Below, one piece after another: positions 33,624-42,452 of a stretch of 64,000 nucleotides of DNA. Origin of the DNA: DASUPK01 sp963833375 (GTDB lineage Bacteria > Actinomycetota > Thermoleophilia > Solirubrobacterales > 70-9); contig CAWHXR010000010.1 in the NCBI GenBank assembly GCA_963833375.1, forward strand, positions 804,257 to 868,256, read 5' to 3'. Numbering within the stretch: the stretch's first letter is position 1; every line of letters begins with the position of its first letter. The position numbers and the translations under genes are program-made. The notes beneath the pieces are model-generated. The model did no database searches and was not told where the DNA came from. It worked only from the letters and a program-made list of their open reading frames with translations.

Positions 33624-34654
33624 TGCCGAAGCTGAAGAAGCCCATCTCCGGAGGCTTGAAGATGATCTCCGACGGGGTCGCTGATGCGAGCCCGCCTTCT
33701 CGAGGGGAACGGCTGCCCGACGCCGATGCCTTCGATGCGTACTCGCACACGGTCTCCGGCGTGGCGGAGCGGCTCGGGCCGTCCGTCGCCCACCTCGCCG
33801 TCTACCGGCGCACTCGCCGCGGACGGGCGGAGGGCGCGGGCAGCGGCGTGACGATCGCGTCGGACGGCTACATGCTCACCTCGGCTCACGTGGTCGCCGG
33901 CGGGCACGGCGTCAGCGCCTCGTTCTCCGACGGGCGCGAGCTGGGCGCGGAGGTCATCGGGGCGGATGCCCTGTCCGATCTGGCCGTGGTGCGCGCCGAT
34001 GCGCGCGATCTGAGTCCGGCGCAGCTGGGGGACGCGGACGACCTGCGGGTCGGCCAGCTCGTCGTCGCGATCGGGAGCCCCATGGGACTCGCCGGGACCG
34101 TGACGGCCGGCGTCGTCTCGGCCCTCGGGCGTTCGCTTCCCACGCGGTCGGGCTCGGCCGGGCACCTGGTCGAGAACGTGATCCAGACCGACGCCGCGCT
34201 CAACCCGGGCAACTCCGGCGGCGCGCTGGCCGACGGCCTCAGCCGCGTCGTCGGCGTCAACACGGCTGTCGCGGGCGTGGGGCTCGGTCTGGCCGTTCCG
34301 ATCAATGAGGCGACCCGGAAGATCATCTCCGCCCTGATCAAGGAGGGCCGGGTGCGGCGGGCCTACATCGGCATCGTCGGGGGCTCGCGGCCGCTGCCGC
34401 CGAGGATCTCCTCGAGCCTTGGCCGCGACAAGGGCATCGAGGTGGTCGAGGTGGTCTCGGGCAGTCCCGCGGCCCGCGCCGGGCTTCGCGCCGAGGATCT
34501 GATCGTCGCGGTGGACGGGGAGCCGATGGGGGACGTGGGCGACCTTCAGCGCCTGATGGTCGCCGAGCGAATCGGGCAGGGCATCGAGGTCGACGCGGTG
34601 CGGGACGGCACCTTCCTCAAGCTGGACCTCATCCCCCGCGAGCTCGAGACTTAG
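33623..34654 (+). CDS. S1C (DegP/HtrA-like) serine protease with PDZ domain
   Basis: The trypsin-like domain (residues about 45-235) shows the triad: TSAHVV (His), LSDLAVV (Asp) and NPGNSGGAL (Ser). One PDZ domain follows (about 255-340: YIGIVGGSRP, then SPAARAGLRAEDLIVAVDGEP). No signal peptide or membrane helix is present from either GTG 33623 or ATG 33662, unusual for the family, which normally works outside the cytoplasm. The 3' end overlaps the convergent gene by 26 bases. Confidence 0.88.
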   Translation: MPKLKKPISGGLKMISDGVADASPPSRGERLPDADAFDAYSHTVSGVAERLGPSVAHLAVYRRTRRGRAEGAGSGVTIASDGYMLTSAHVVAGGHGVSASFSDGRELGAEVIGADALSDLAVVRADARDLSPAQLGDADDLRVGQLVVAIGSPMGLAGTVTAGVVSALGRSLPTRSGSAGHLVENVIQTDAALNPGNSGGALADGLSRVVGVNTAVAGVGLGLAVPINEATRKIISALIKEGRVRRAYIGIVGGSRPLPPRISSSLGRDKGIEVVEVVSGSPAARAGLRAEDLIVAVDGEPMGDVGDLQRLMVAERIGQGIEVDAVRDGTFLKLDLIPRELET

Positions 34655-35144
34655 GTTTCGAGCCCGCAACCGCCCTGCGGGCCGCCGCGGCCGAGAGGAC
34701 CTCGATCCTGGCGGCCACGCGGTGGGTCGATGTGAAGAGGATGCCGAGGGTGCCCGGCTGGTCGAGCAGGAGCTGGAAGTAGGCGGGGGCGTTCTCTCCG
34801 GCGACCCCGATCAGGCCGAAGGCGGGGATCTCGACCTGTGCCTGGGCGGTCGCCAGCACCCTGAGCGAGAGCTGGTCCCCCACCTGGATCGGCTCGCAGC
34901 TGGGCTTGCGCTTGGCGCAGACGGGGCCCGCGACCACAGGCACCTTCCTGCCCCCGACCACGATCTTGGCGCTCAGCGACCGGCCCGCGGGAGGAGATGC
35001 GGTCGCGGTGCTCTGGGTCTGCGGCGTGGTCGTGGCTCGGGTGGCGGTTCCGGTGCGGAGCGCGTGCTGCGGGACCAGGGCGGCCGCCAGGGTCGAGAGT
35101 CCCAGCAGGATCAGCATCACGATCAGCAGGCGTCGCGCGGCCAT
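34629..35144 (-). CDS. membrane-anchored protein of unknown function
   Basis: A 171-residue protein with an N-terminal signal/anchor (LLIVMLILLGLSTLAAALV), then a Thr/Ala/Pro-rich linker and a beta-rich extracytoplasmic domain (AKIVVGGRKVPVVAG, then GTLGILF) containing two cysteines that could pair (CAKRKPSC). I do not recognise a family. It is convergent with the S1C protease (overlap 26 bases) and divergent from the prepilin peptidase gene 47 bases away. Confidence 0.6.
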   Translation of the reverse strand: MAARRLLIVMLILLGLSTLAAALVPQHALRTGTATRATTTPQTQSTATASPPAGRSLSAKIVVGGRKVPVVAGPVCAKRKPSCEPIQVGDQLSLRVLATAQAQVEIPAFGLIGVAGENAPAYFQLLLDQPGTLGILFTSTHRVAARIEVLSAAAARRAVAGSKPKSRARGG

Positions 35145-35191
35145 CAGCAGGGGCGAGGGGAGAGCTCGGGCGTCACGGAGCTCTCAACGAT

Positions 35192-35626
35192 ATGGCCGCC
35201 GCCCCGCTCGACGCTTCGCTCGTCGCCCTGCTCGCGGTGGTCACGGTCAGCGACCTCCGCGCGCGGGTCGTCCCTGACTGGGCGCTGGCCGCGAGCCTCG
35301 CTCTGGCGATCCCGCTGATCGCCGTCGCCGATCCGGAGGGAATTCCGGAGCGCCTGATTGCGGGCGCCGGGGCGGCCGGTTTCCTGCTCGGCGCGGCGCT
35401 GATCCGACCGGACGGGCTGGGACTCGGAGACGTGAAGCTGGTCGGGGTGCTCGGGATCTACCTGGGCGGGCGCGTGGTCGAGGCGCTCGTGGTGGCCTTC
35501 GCTGCGGGTTCGCTCGCGGGACTGGTGCTCCTCGCTCGCCATGGATGGCAGGCGCGGAGGCTGACGATCCCCTTCGCGCCGTTCCTCGCCGCCGGTGCCC
35601 TCGTCGCGATCGCGCCGCAACCGTGA
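35192..35626 (+). CDS. A24 prepilin peptidase (TadV/CpaA-type)
   Basis: A 144-residue membrane protein containing only the aspartyl peptidase domain. The two catalytic aspartates are in VSDLRARVVPD (about residue 22) and GLGDVKLVG (about residue 83). The N-terminal methylase domain of PilD is absent, as in TadV/CpaA. It would cleave type IV prepilin-like leaders at the membrane. No pilin or secretion genes are nearby, so it serves a distant locus. Confidence 0.78.
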   Translation: MAAAPLDASLVALLAVVTVSDLRARVVPDWALAASLALAIPLIAVADPEGIPERLIAGAGAAGFLLGAALIRPDGLGLGDVKLVGVLGIYLGGRVVEALVVAFAAGSLAGLVLLARHGWQARRLTIPFAPFLAAGALVAIAPQP

Positions 35627-35723
35627 GACCGGGGCGGCGGGGCGCCGTCAATGAGGGCCACGCCGGCCAGGTGATCGCCCCAGGGGCACGCCCCCTGACC
35701 GGCGAGGCCCTTACGCTCCCCGC

Positions 35724-36887
35724 GTGACTTTGAGGTTCACGACAGCAGGCGAGTCCCACGGCCCCGGCCTGGTGGCGATCGTGGAGGGCCTCCCGGCCGG
35801 GCTGGAGCTCAACCGCGAGGAGCTCGACCGCGACCTGGCGAGGCGCCAGCTCGGCCACGGGCGGGGGGGCCGCATGAAGATCGAGAGCGACGCGGTCGAG
35901 ATCCGCTCCGGCGTCCGGCATGGGCGCACGCTCGGCAGCCCGATCGCCGTGCTCGTCGCGAACCGCGACTACGCCAACTGGGATGAGCGGATGAACCCGT
36001 GGCCCGTCGATGCCGAGATCGAGGAGTCGCATCTGCCGCGACCCGGTCACGCCGACCTCGCCGGCGCCCTCAAGTTCGGCCACTCGGACGTTCGCAACGT
36101 CCTCGAGCGCGCCAGCGCCCGGGAGACGGCGGCGCGGGTGGCGGCCGGCTCGATCGCAAAGGGGTTCCTCTCGGCCGTCGGCGTGAGCATCCACAGCCAC
36201 GTGGTCCAGATCGCCTCGGTGACGGCGCCGGAGCGCGATCACCTGGGCCCCGAGGATTTTGCGGGCGTGGACGACTCGCCGGTTCGCTGCCTGGACGCCG
36301 AGGCGTCCGAGGCGATGGTGGCCGAGATCGACCGGCTGCGGAAGGAGAACGAGTCGCTGGGCGGCAAGTTCGAGGTCCGCGCCTTCGGGCTCGTGCCCGG
36401 CGTCGGCTCCCACGTCTCCTGGAGCGAGAAGCTCGACGGGCGGCTGGCCCAGGCGGTCTGCTCGATCCAGTCCGTGAAGGGTGTCTCCCTGGGTGAGGCC
36501 TGGGACGTGGCCGGCAGGCCCGGGTCCGAGGCGCACGATGAGATCTTCTGGTCCGATGACCGAGGCTGGTACCGGGAGACGAACCGGGCCGGCGGCCTCG
36601 AGGGCGGGATGACGAACGGGGAGTCGCTCGTGGTACAGGCCGCGATCAAGCCGATCTCGACGATGACCCAGCCGCTCCGCTCGGTGGACACCGAGACGAA
36701 GGAGCCCGCCCAGGCCATGAGGGAGCGAACCGACTCCACGGTCGTGCCCGCGGCGGCCGTCGTCGCCGAGGCGATGGTCGCGCTCGTGCTGGCCGGGGCC
36801 TACCGCGAGAAGTTCGGCGGCGATCACATCGACGACGTGCTCTCGGCGCTTGCGGCATACAAGGAGCGCATCGGATGGCGGAGGTAG
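35724..36887 (+). CDS. aroC: chorismate synthase
   Basis: The 387-residue enzyme converts EPSP to chorismate using reduced FMN. Signatures: TTAGESHGPGLVAIVEGLPA at the start, GHGRGGRMKIESD, RPGHADLAGALKFGHSDVRN and the catalytic-site segment GGLEGGMTNGE. GTG start at 35724. It overlaps the aroKB start by 13 bases. Confidence 0.96.
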   Translation: MTLRFTTAGESHGPGLVAIVEGLPAGLELNREELDRDLARRQLGHGRGGRMKIESDAVEIRSGVRHGRTLGSPIAVLVANRDYANWDERMNPWPVDAEIEESHLPRPGHADLAGALKFGHSDVRNVLERASARETAARVAAGSIAKGFLSAVGVSIHSHVVQIASVTAPERDHLGPEDFAGVDDSPVRCLDAEASEAMVAEIDRLRKENESLGGKFEVRAFGLVPGVGSHVSWSEKLDGRLAQAVCSIQSVKGVSLGEAWDVAGRPGSEAHDEIFWSDDRGWYRETNRAGGLEGGMTNGESLVVQAAIKPISTMTQPLRSVDTETKEPAQAMRERTDSTVVPAAAVVAEAMVALVLAGAYREKFGGDHIDDVLSALAAYKERIGWRR

Positions 36888-38518
36888 CCCGAAGGGGCTC
36901 GCACCACGGGATCGTCTTCATCGGCTTCATGGCGGCGGGCAAGACGCGGGCCGCTCAGGCCGTTGCCGAGCGGCTCGGGCTCGGGGTGATCGACACGGAC
37001 GATCTGCTGGAACGCGAGCTCGGCGAGCCGATCTCGACCTTCTTCGAGCGTGAGGGCGAGGCCGAGTTCAGGCGCCGCGAGGAGCGGCTGGTCGTCTCCG
37101 CGCTGGATGCCCTCGCAGCCCAGGTCGGCGGGCCGTCCTCCGTCGTCGCGCTGGGCGGCGGGGCGATCGAGAGCCAGGCGGTGCGCCGGGCTCTCGCCGA
37201 CCACCTGCCGGTCTGGTGCGACGTCGACGAGGAGGTCGCCTGGGAGCGCGCCTCCGGCTCGGACCGGCCGCTCGCAACCGACCGCGCGGAGTTCTCGGAG
37301 CGGTTCGCGCGGCGCCGGCCGATCTACGAGTCGCTCGCCCGCGCGATCCTGCCGTCGGGCGCGAGAGAGGCAGCCGGCGCCGCCGCGCCCTGGCTGGCGG
37401 CGATGCAGAGCACCCCCGGCCTGAGGATGGCCTGGGCCGAGTCGCCGGGCGGCGCATACCCCGCGATCGTGGGACGGGGCGCGATCGGCCTGCTCGGCGC
37501 CGCGGTGGAGGCCGATCCGGAGGGGATGCCCGCCCGGATCTTCTGCGTGGCCGATGTCGCCGCCCTCGAGAGGCATTCGCGGCTGCTGCCGCGCCGCGAG
37601 GCGACGATCGAGGTCGAGGGCGCGGAGTCCTCCAAGACGATCGCCGAGGCGGAGCGGATCCTGAGCGAGCTGGCCGCCGCGGGAGCGCATCGCGACGATT
37701 GCGTGCTCGCCTTCGGCGGCGGTGTGGTCGGCGACCTGGCGGGCTTCTGCGCGGCCACCTACCAGCGAGGCATCCCGCTGATCCAGGCCCCGACCACCCT
37801 GGTCGCTCAGGTGGACTCCGCCTATGGCGGCAAGACCGGGGTGGACCTCCCGGAGGCCAAGAACTACGTGGGGGCCTACCACCAGCCCATCGCGGTCCTC
37901 GCCGATTCCTCGCTCCTCGGGACGCTCCCCGTGGAGGAGCTCGCGGCCGGGTTCGTCGAGGTGGTGAAGACCGGGCTGATCGCGGGCGGCGACCTCTGGG
38001 ACGAGGTCCGGCAGCTCCAGGAGCTCGATCCCGCCACGCTCGGCGACGTGATCTTCCAGTGCGCCCGCACGAAGATCGAGGTGGTCGCCTCCGACGAGCG
38101 GGACGCCGGACGCCGCGCGGTGCTCAACCTGGGACACACCGTCGGGCACGCGATCGAGGCCGAGACGGGGTACTCGCGCTACCGCCACGGCGAGGCCGTC
38201 GGGCTCGGGCTGCTCGCGGCGCTGCGCCTCTCGGGCGCGGATGCCCTCCGAAACCAGGTCGAAGGGCTGCTCGCCTCGCACGGGCTGCCCATCTCCCTGG
38301 ACCCCGCGATCGACGTCGATCGGGTGCTCGAGGCGATGGGGCGCGACAAGAAGGCCACTCGGGAGGGCCTCGGCTTCGTGCTGCTGGAGGAGCCGGGGCG
38401 GCCGCGCTGGGGGCAGCGGGTGGAGCCGGATAGGGTCCGCGCCGCGTTGGAGGAAATCCGAGCCACCTCCGGGATGCGAGGGCGCTCCGCAGGCGGAGCC
38501 GAGGAGCGACCCGTCTGA
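36875..38518 (+). CDS. aroKB: bifunctional shikimate kinase / 3-dehydroquinate synthase
   Basis: The 547-residue protein fuses two pathway enzymes. Residues 1-170 are shikimate kinase: P-loop GFMAAGKTRAAQ, DTDDLLERELGE and the shikimate-binding FRRREE. Residues 185-530 are 3-dehydroquinate synthase: FGGGVVGDLAGF, PTTLVAQVDSAYGGKTGVDL and NLGHTVGHAIEAETGY with metal ligands. The C-terminal 15 residues (MRGRSAGGAEERPV) are encoded by dispersed repeat copy B and are probably dispensable. It overlaps aroC. Confidence 0.95.
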   Translation: MAEVARRGSHHGIVFIGFMAAGKTRAAQAVAERLGLGVIDTDDLLERELGEPISTFFEREGEAEFRRREERLVVSALDALAAQVGGPSSVVALGGGAIESQAVRRALADHLPVWCDVDEEVAWERASGSDRPLATDRAEFSERFARRRPIYESLARAILPSGAREAAGAAAPWLAAMQSTPGLRMAWAESPGGAYPAIVGRGAIGLLGAAVEADPEGMPARIFCVADVAALERHSRLLPRREATIEVEGAESSKTIAEAERILSELAAAGAHRDDCVLAFGGGVVGDLAGFCAATYQRGIPLIQAPTTLVAQVDSAYGGKTGVDLPEAKNYVGAYHQPIAVLADSSLLGTLPVEELAAGFVEVVKTGLIAGGDLWDEVRQLQELDPATLGDVIFQCARTKIEVVASDERDAGRRAVLNLGHTVGHAIEAETGYSRYRHGEAVGLGLLAALRLSGADALRNQVEGLLASHGLPISLDPAIDVDRVLEAMGRDKKATREGLGFVLLEEPGRPRWGQRVEPDRVRAALEEIRATSGMRGRSAGGAEERPV

Positions 38519-38520
38519 TG
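38474..38520. repeat. dispersed hairpin repeat, copy B
   Basis: This copy has GCTCCGC AG GCGGAGC and flanking GGCGCTCC/GGAGCGACC complementarity. It lies inside the 3' end of aroKB and encodes its C-terminal MRGRSAGGAEERPV. Copy D does the same at the end of the MFS gene. Confidence 0.75.
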
Positions 38521-38540
38521 TCTGAGGAGGTAGGCGATTC

Positions 38541-39002
38541 ATGATGGTGGCAAGGACGAGGAACCGCGTCGAAGTGCTGCACGGCGTCAACTTCGACATG
38601 CTCGGCAGCCGGGACCGCCTGCTCTACGGCGACTTCACGCTCACCGAGCTCGAGGTGAAGATCAAGCGCTTCGCCAGGGAGATGGAGCTGGAGACCGCGT
38701 TCTTCCAGACCAACTCCGAGGGTGAGTTCGTCGAGCACCTGCACCGGCTGCCCGAGATCGCCGACGCGGCGATCGTCAACGCCGGCGCCTGGACCCACTA
38801 TTCCTGGGCGATCCGGGATGCCCTCGACCTGACCGGGATCCCCACGGTGGAGGTCCACCTCTCCGACATCTCCAAGCGGGAGGAGTGGCGCAGGCACTCG
38901 GTGTTCGAGGGCCTCGAGCTGATCATCGGCCAGATCTACGGCAAGGGTCCCGATGGCTACAAGGAGGCTCTTGGCCTGATCGCAGAGAGGCTGGGCGCGT
39001 GA
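38541..39002 (+). CDS. aroQ: type II 3-dehydroquinate dehydratase
   Basis: The 153-residue enzyme dehydrates 3-dehydroquinate. The active-site pieces are all present in slightly unusual sequence: HGVNFDMLGSR (Asn, Arg), LLYG (catalytic Tyr), NAGAWTHYSWAIRDAL (Asn, His) and EVHLSDISKREEWRRHS (His, Arg). Usual wording for the first is HGPNLNLLG. AGGAGG precedes the ATG by 13 bases; repeat copy B lies in the gap. The stop overlaps pepQ by 4 bases (GTGA). Confidence 0.9.
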   Translation: MMVARTRNRVEVLHGVNFDMLGSRDRLLYGDFTLTELEVKIKRFAREMELETAFFQTNSEGEFVEHLHRLPEIADAAIVNAGAWTHYSWAIRDALDLTGIPTVEVHLSDISKREEWRRHSVFEGLELIIGQIYGKGPDGYKEALGLIAERLGA

Positions 39003-40057
39003 CGCGCGGCGAGCGCCTCGCCGAGCTCGTCGCCGAGCGGGAGCTCGACCAGCTCTTCGTCTCCGACCTCACCAACGTCCGCTACCTCACCGGGTTCAGC
39101 GGCACGAATGGCGCCTGCCTGGTCGGCCGCGAGCAGCTCATCTTCTTCACCGATTTCCGCTACACGGAGCGCGCCAAGAGCGAGGTCGGCCCGGAGTGGG
39201 AGCGCCCCGAAGCCGAGCGCGAGCTGGTCCCGCAGATCGTCGGGCGGATGTCGGGCCGGGTGGGGTTCGAGGACGCGAAGCTGAGCGTCCGCCAGCTGGC
39301 GCGGCTCGAGGCGGCCGCCGGCGACGGGATCGACCTGGTCCCGGCGGGCGACCTGGTGGAGCAGCTTCGGATCGTCAAGGACGCGGACGAGCTCGAGAGG
39401 ATCGCGGCGGCGGCCGAGCTCACCGACGCCGTCTATCGCTGGGCGATCGAGCGTGGGCTCGCCGGCCGCACCGAGCGCGACGTGGCGCGCGCCTGCGAGG
39501 CGCGGCTCAGGGAGCTCGGTGCCGAGCCGTCCTTTCCGCCGATCGTCGCGGCCGGCGAGAACGGCGCCCTGCCGCATGCCGAGCCCGGCGACCGGGAGAT
39601 CGGCGAAGGGGAGCTGGTCGTCTTCGACATGGGCGCCCTGCTCGACGGCTACTGCTCGGACTGCACCCGGACGTTCGCCACGGGCGAGCCCGAGGACGAG
39701 GATCGCGAGGTCTACGAGCTGGTCCAGCGAACCCAGGTGGCGGCGCTCGAGGCCGTCCGCCCCGGCGCAGACGGCAAGGAGGTCGATGCCGTGGCCCGGG
39801 AGATGATCTCGGAGGCGGGGCACGGCGATCACTTCGGGCACGGCCTCGGCCACGGGGTCGGTCTGGAGGTGCACGAGGGGCCTCGCCTCTCGACCACCTC
39901 GGAGGACGAGCTGCGCGAGGGCAACGTCGTCACCGTGGAACCCGGTGTCTACCTGCCTGGCCGCTTCGGCGTGCGGATCGAGGACCTGGTCGTCGTGACG
40001 GCGGATGGCTACCGGAACCTGAGCGGCCTGCCCAAGGACCTTCAGGTCGTCCGCTGA
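38999..40057 (+). CDS. M24 Xaa-Pro peptidase
   Basis: A 352-residue two-domain aminopeptidase P/prolidase-like enzyme. The N-terminal creatinase-like domain (residues 1-125) is followed by the pita-bread domain with all five metal ligands: VFDMG, GYCSDCTRTF, GHGLGHGVGLEVHEGP, TVEPGVYL and VRIEDLVVV. It releases N-terminal residues ahead of proline. In many bacteria this gene lies directly before efp; here an insert of four genes separates them. Confidence 0.92.
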   Translation: MTRGERLAELVAERELDQLFVSDLTNVRYLTGFSGTNGACLVGREQLIFFTDFRYTERAKSEVGPEWERPEAERELVPQIVGRMSGRVGFEDAKLSVRQLARLEAAAGDGIDLVPAGDLVEQLRIVKDADELERIAAAAELTDAVYRWAIERGLAGRTERDVARACEARLRELGAEPSFPPIVAAGENGALPHAEPGDREIGEGELVVFDMGALLDGYCSDCTRTFATGEPEDEDREVYELVQRTQVAALEAVRPGADGKEVDAVAREMISEAGHGDHFGHGLGHGVGLEVHEGPRLSTTSEDELREGNVVTVEPGVYLPGRFGVRIEDLVVVTADGYRNLSGLPKDLQVVR

Positions 40058-40110
40058 GACCTGGTTCTCCGGCAGCAGGAGATCCTGCGGGTCCTCATCG
40101 GCGGAGCGGC

Positions 40111-41343
40111 TCAGGCCGTCGCCGGCGCCTCGATCGGCCCGCCCGCGGGCTCGCCTCCTCGCCGGATCCTCGCTCCGACCAGCGGGAAGATGAGCGTGGA
40201 GACGATCGCCGCGCCGACCAGGCCCGCGGCGGTGGACGACTTCATGTGGCCGGCGTCGATGGCGAGCGTCGTGATCGCCACCACCAGCGGCAGCTCGGTG
40301 GCGCAGTAGACCGCGAGCGCAAACCGGTCGCGCAGAGCCAGGTGGCTGCGGTAGAGCAGCAGGGCCGGGACTCCGCGGACGATCAGGAAGAGCGCGACGA
40401 ACATCGGGACCTTGAGCAGTGCGGTCGTGCTGGAGGTCAGCGCGTCGAGGTCGAACGCCATGCCGCTGGTGACGAAGAAGAACGGGATCAGCAGGCCGTA
40501 GCCGACGGCGGTGAGCTTCGAGTCGAAGACCGCCACCTCGCGGCCACGGAGCGCGATGCGGGTGATCATGCCGGCGACGAAGCCCCCCAGCAGCAGGTCG
40601 AGCCCGAGCTGGGCGGCCAGCGCAACGAGGCTGAAGACCAGCACCACGGCGAGGCGCACGGCGAGCTGGCTGGAGGTCTCGAAGGTCCTCTCCACCAGCG
40701 GCCATCCCCGCCAGGCCGAGCGCACGGCGAGGATCCCGGTGAACACGGCGAGCGCGATGAAGACCAGCAGCACGACGGCCTCGTGGATCGGGTGTCCGGT
40801 CGAGAGGATCAGCGTCACCAGCAGGATCGGCCCGAATTCGCCGACCGCGCCCGCCCCGAGCAGGTAGGTGCCGAACTTCGTCCGCATCTCGCCGGCGTCG
40901 CTCAGGATCGGGATCAGCGTGCCGATCGCCGTGGTCGCCATGGCCGAGCCCGTGTAGAGGAACGAGAGGATGATCCCGGCCGAGGCGAGCACGCCGCCGA
41001 TCCCGTAGGCGAGGATCAGGGAGATGCCCCAGCCGACCGCGGCGAGCTCGAGCGGCCGTCCCTTGATCCGGTCGAAATCGATCTCGTAGCCGGCGAAGAA
41101 GAAGAGCATCCCCAGCCCGAGGTCCCCGAGCAGAGAGGTCGTGGGGTCGACGTGCGCGATGTCCGCCCCCTGGGGCCCGATCAGGATCCCGAGCAGGATC
41201 TCGAGGACCACCACCGGGATGGTCACCCTCGGAGAGAGCGCCATCACGATCACGGCCGCGGCCGCGGCGGCCATCACCATGACCAGGGCGGAGGTCTCGT
41301 CCACGCCGCCGGCGACGGTCGAGGCGATCGGCAGCTGAGACAT
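40111..41343 (-). CDS. cation/H+ antiporter, CPA2 (KefB/NapA-like) family
   Basis: A 410-residue protein with about 12-13 membrane helices. CPA2 features: GILIGPQGADIAHVDP at the start, LLFFFAGYEIDFDRIKGRPLEL, GAVGEFGPILLVTLI and the C-terminal CATELPLVVAITTLAID. It has no cytoplasmic TrkA-N domain, so it is a short, unregulated form. ATG 41343 is used. It is transcribed against the surrounding operon and interrupts the aroQ-pepQ-efp order. Confidence 0.85.
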   Translation of the reverse strand: MSQLPIASTVAGGVDETSALVMVMAAAAAAVIVMALSPRVTIPVVVLEILLGILIGPQGADIAHVDPTTSLLGDLGLGMLFFFAGYEIDFDRIKGRPLELAAVGWGISLILAYGIGGVLASAGIILSFLYTGSAMATTAIGTLIPILSDAGEMRTKFGTYLLGAGAVGEFGPILLVTLILSTGHPIHEAVVLLVFIALAVFTGILAVRSAWRGWPLVERTFETSSQLAVRLAVVLVFSLVALAAQLGLDLLLGGFVAGMITRIALRGREVAVFDSKLTAVGYGLLIPFFFVTSGMAFDLDALTSSTTALLKVPMFVALFLIVRGVPALLLYRSHLALRDRFALAVYCATELPLVVAITTLAIDAGHMKSSTAAGLVGAAIVSTLIFPLVGARIRRGGEPAGGPIEAPATA

Positions 41344-41492
41344 CGGGGCCACTCTAGGCGCCGGTCCCGATGCCAGCCTGTCGGGCCCCCGGAGCGGCGT
41401 GGCGCGGCTCGGCGGGGCTGTTCGCCACGCCGTGGCTCCCGGCTCTCGGTACGCTGCGCCGCGATGTCCGACCGACAAGTGGCTCGAGCGGC

Positions 41493-42419
41493 GTGAGGGT
41501 CGGCATACATCTGCCCCTGATGGAGTTTCGGGGCGAGGGCGTGTCTCTCTCGAGATTGATGAACGCCGTCGACGCTGCCCGGGACTGCGGTCTCGCGGCA
41601 GTCTCGGCAAACGATCACTTCCTCTTCTCGACCCCGTGGCTCGATGGCCTCACCGCCCTTGCTGCGGCGGTTGAGCGCTCCGGAGACATGACCCTTGCGA
41701 CCACCATCTCGCTCGCGGCGCTTCGGGGGCCGGTGCCGCTCGCCAAGACCCTGACGGCGCTGGACATCCTCTCGGAAGGCCGGCTGGTCGCGGGTGTGGG
41801 CCCGGGGTCGTCCAGCGGCGACTACGAGGCGATGGGGATTCGCTTCGAGGACCGGTGGAAGCGCTTCGACGAGTCCGTGGCGACCTTGCGCGCATTGCTC
41901 CGTGGCGAGCCGCCCCCAGAGCCAAGGTATTTCGCGCTTCCCGAGGCGACGCTGACGCCTCGTCCGTACCAGGAGGACGGGATTCCCATCTGGATCGGTA
42001 GCTGGGGGTCCGACGCGGGCCTGGCCCGCGTGGCGCGCCTCGCCGATGGCTGGCTTGCCTCCGCGTACAACACGACCCCAGATCGATTCGCCGCCGCGAA
42101 GGAATCGCTCGCGCATAAGCTCGGCCTGCGCGGCCGGGACGCGGATGGGTTCCCAAACGCTCTCGTCACCATGTGGACCTGGGTGAGCGAGGATCGCGCC
42201 GATGTCGCTCACATGCTCGACCACGTCCTCGCCCCGCTGCTCAAACGTGACCCCGATCAGCTACGCGGGCAGGTGTGCGTGGGATCGGCCGAGCACTGCG
42301 CGGAGCTTCTTTCACGGTTTGCGGCGGCCGGGTGCCAGTGGGTCCAGCTGTGGCCCCTGGGCGACGAGCGACGGCAGGTCGAGCGGGTCGCCGCAGAGGT
42401 CGTGCCGCACCTTTCCTGA
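41493..42419 (+). CDS. LLM-class F420-type oxidoreductase
   Basis: A 308-residue TIM-barrel flavin/F420-dependent oxidoreductase of the luciferase-like family. Marks: GIHLPLMEFRGEG at the start, VSANDHFLFSTPWLDGLTAL, TISLAALRGPVPLAKTLTAL, and GRLVAGVGPGSSSGDYEAMG. Actinobacterial members mostly use F420; FMN cannot be excluded. GTG 41493. The substrate is unknown. Confidence 0.8.
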   Translation: MRVGIHLPLMEFRGEGVSLSRLMNAVDAARDCGLAAVSANDHFLFSTPWLDGLTALAAAVERSGDMTLATTISLAALRGPVPLAKTLTALDILSEGRLVAGVGPGSSSGDYEAMGIRFEDRWKRFDESVATLRALLRGEPPPEPRYFALPEATLTPRPYQEDGIPIWIGSWGSDAGLARVARLADGWLASAYNTTPDRFAAAKESLAHKLGLRGRDADGFPNALVTMWTWVSEDRADVAHMLDHVLAPLLKRDPDQLRGQVCVGSAEHCAELLSRFAAAGCQWVQLWPLGDERRQVERVAAEVVPHLS

Positions 42420-42452
42420 GGAGGGGTCCGGTCAGCTGCCCCTGGCGCCGCC

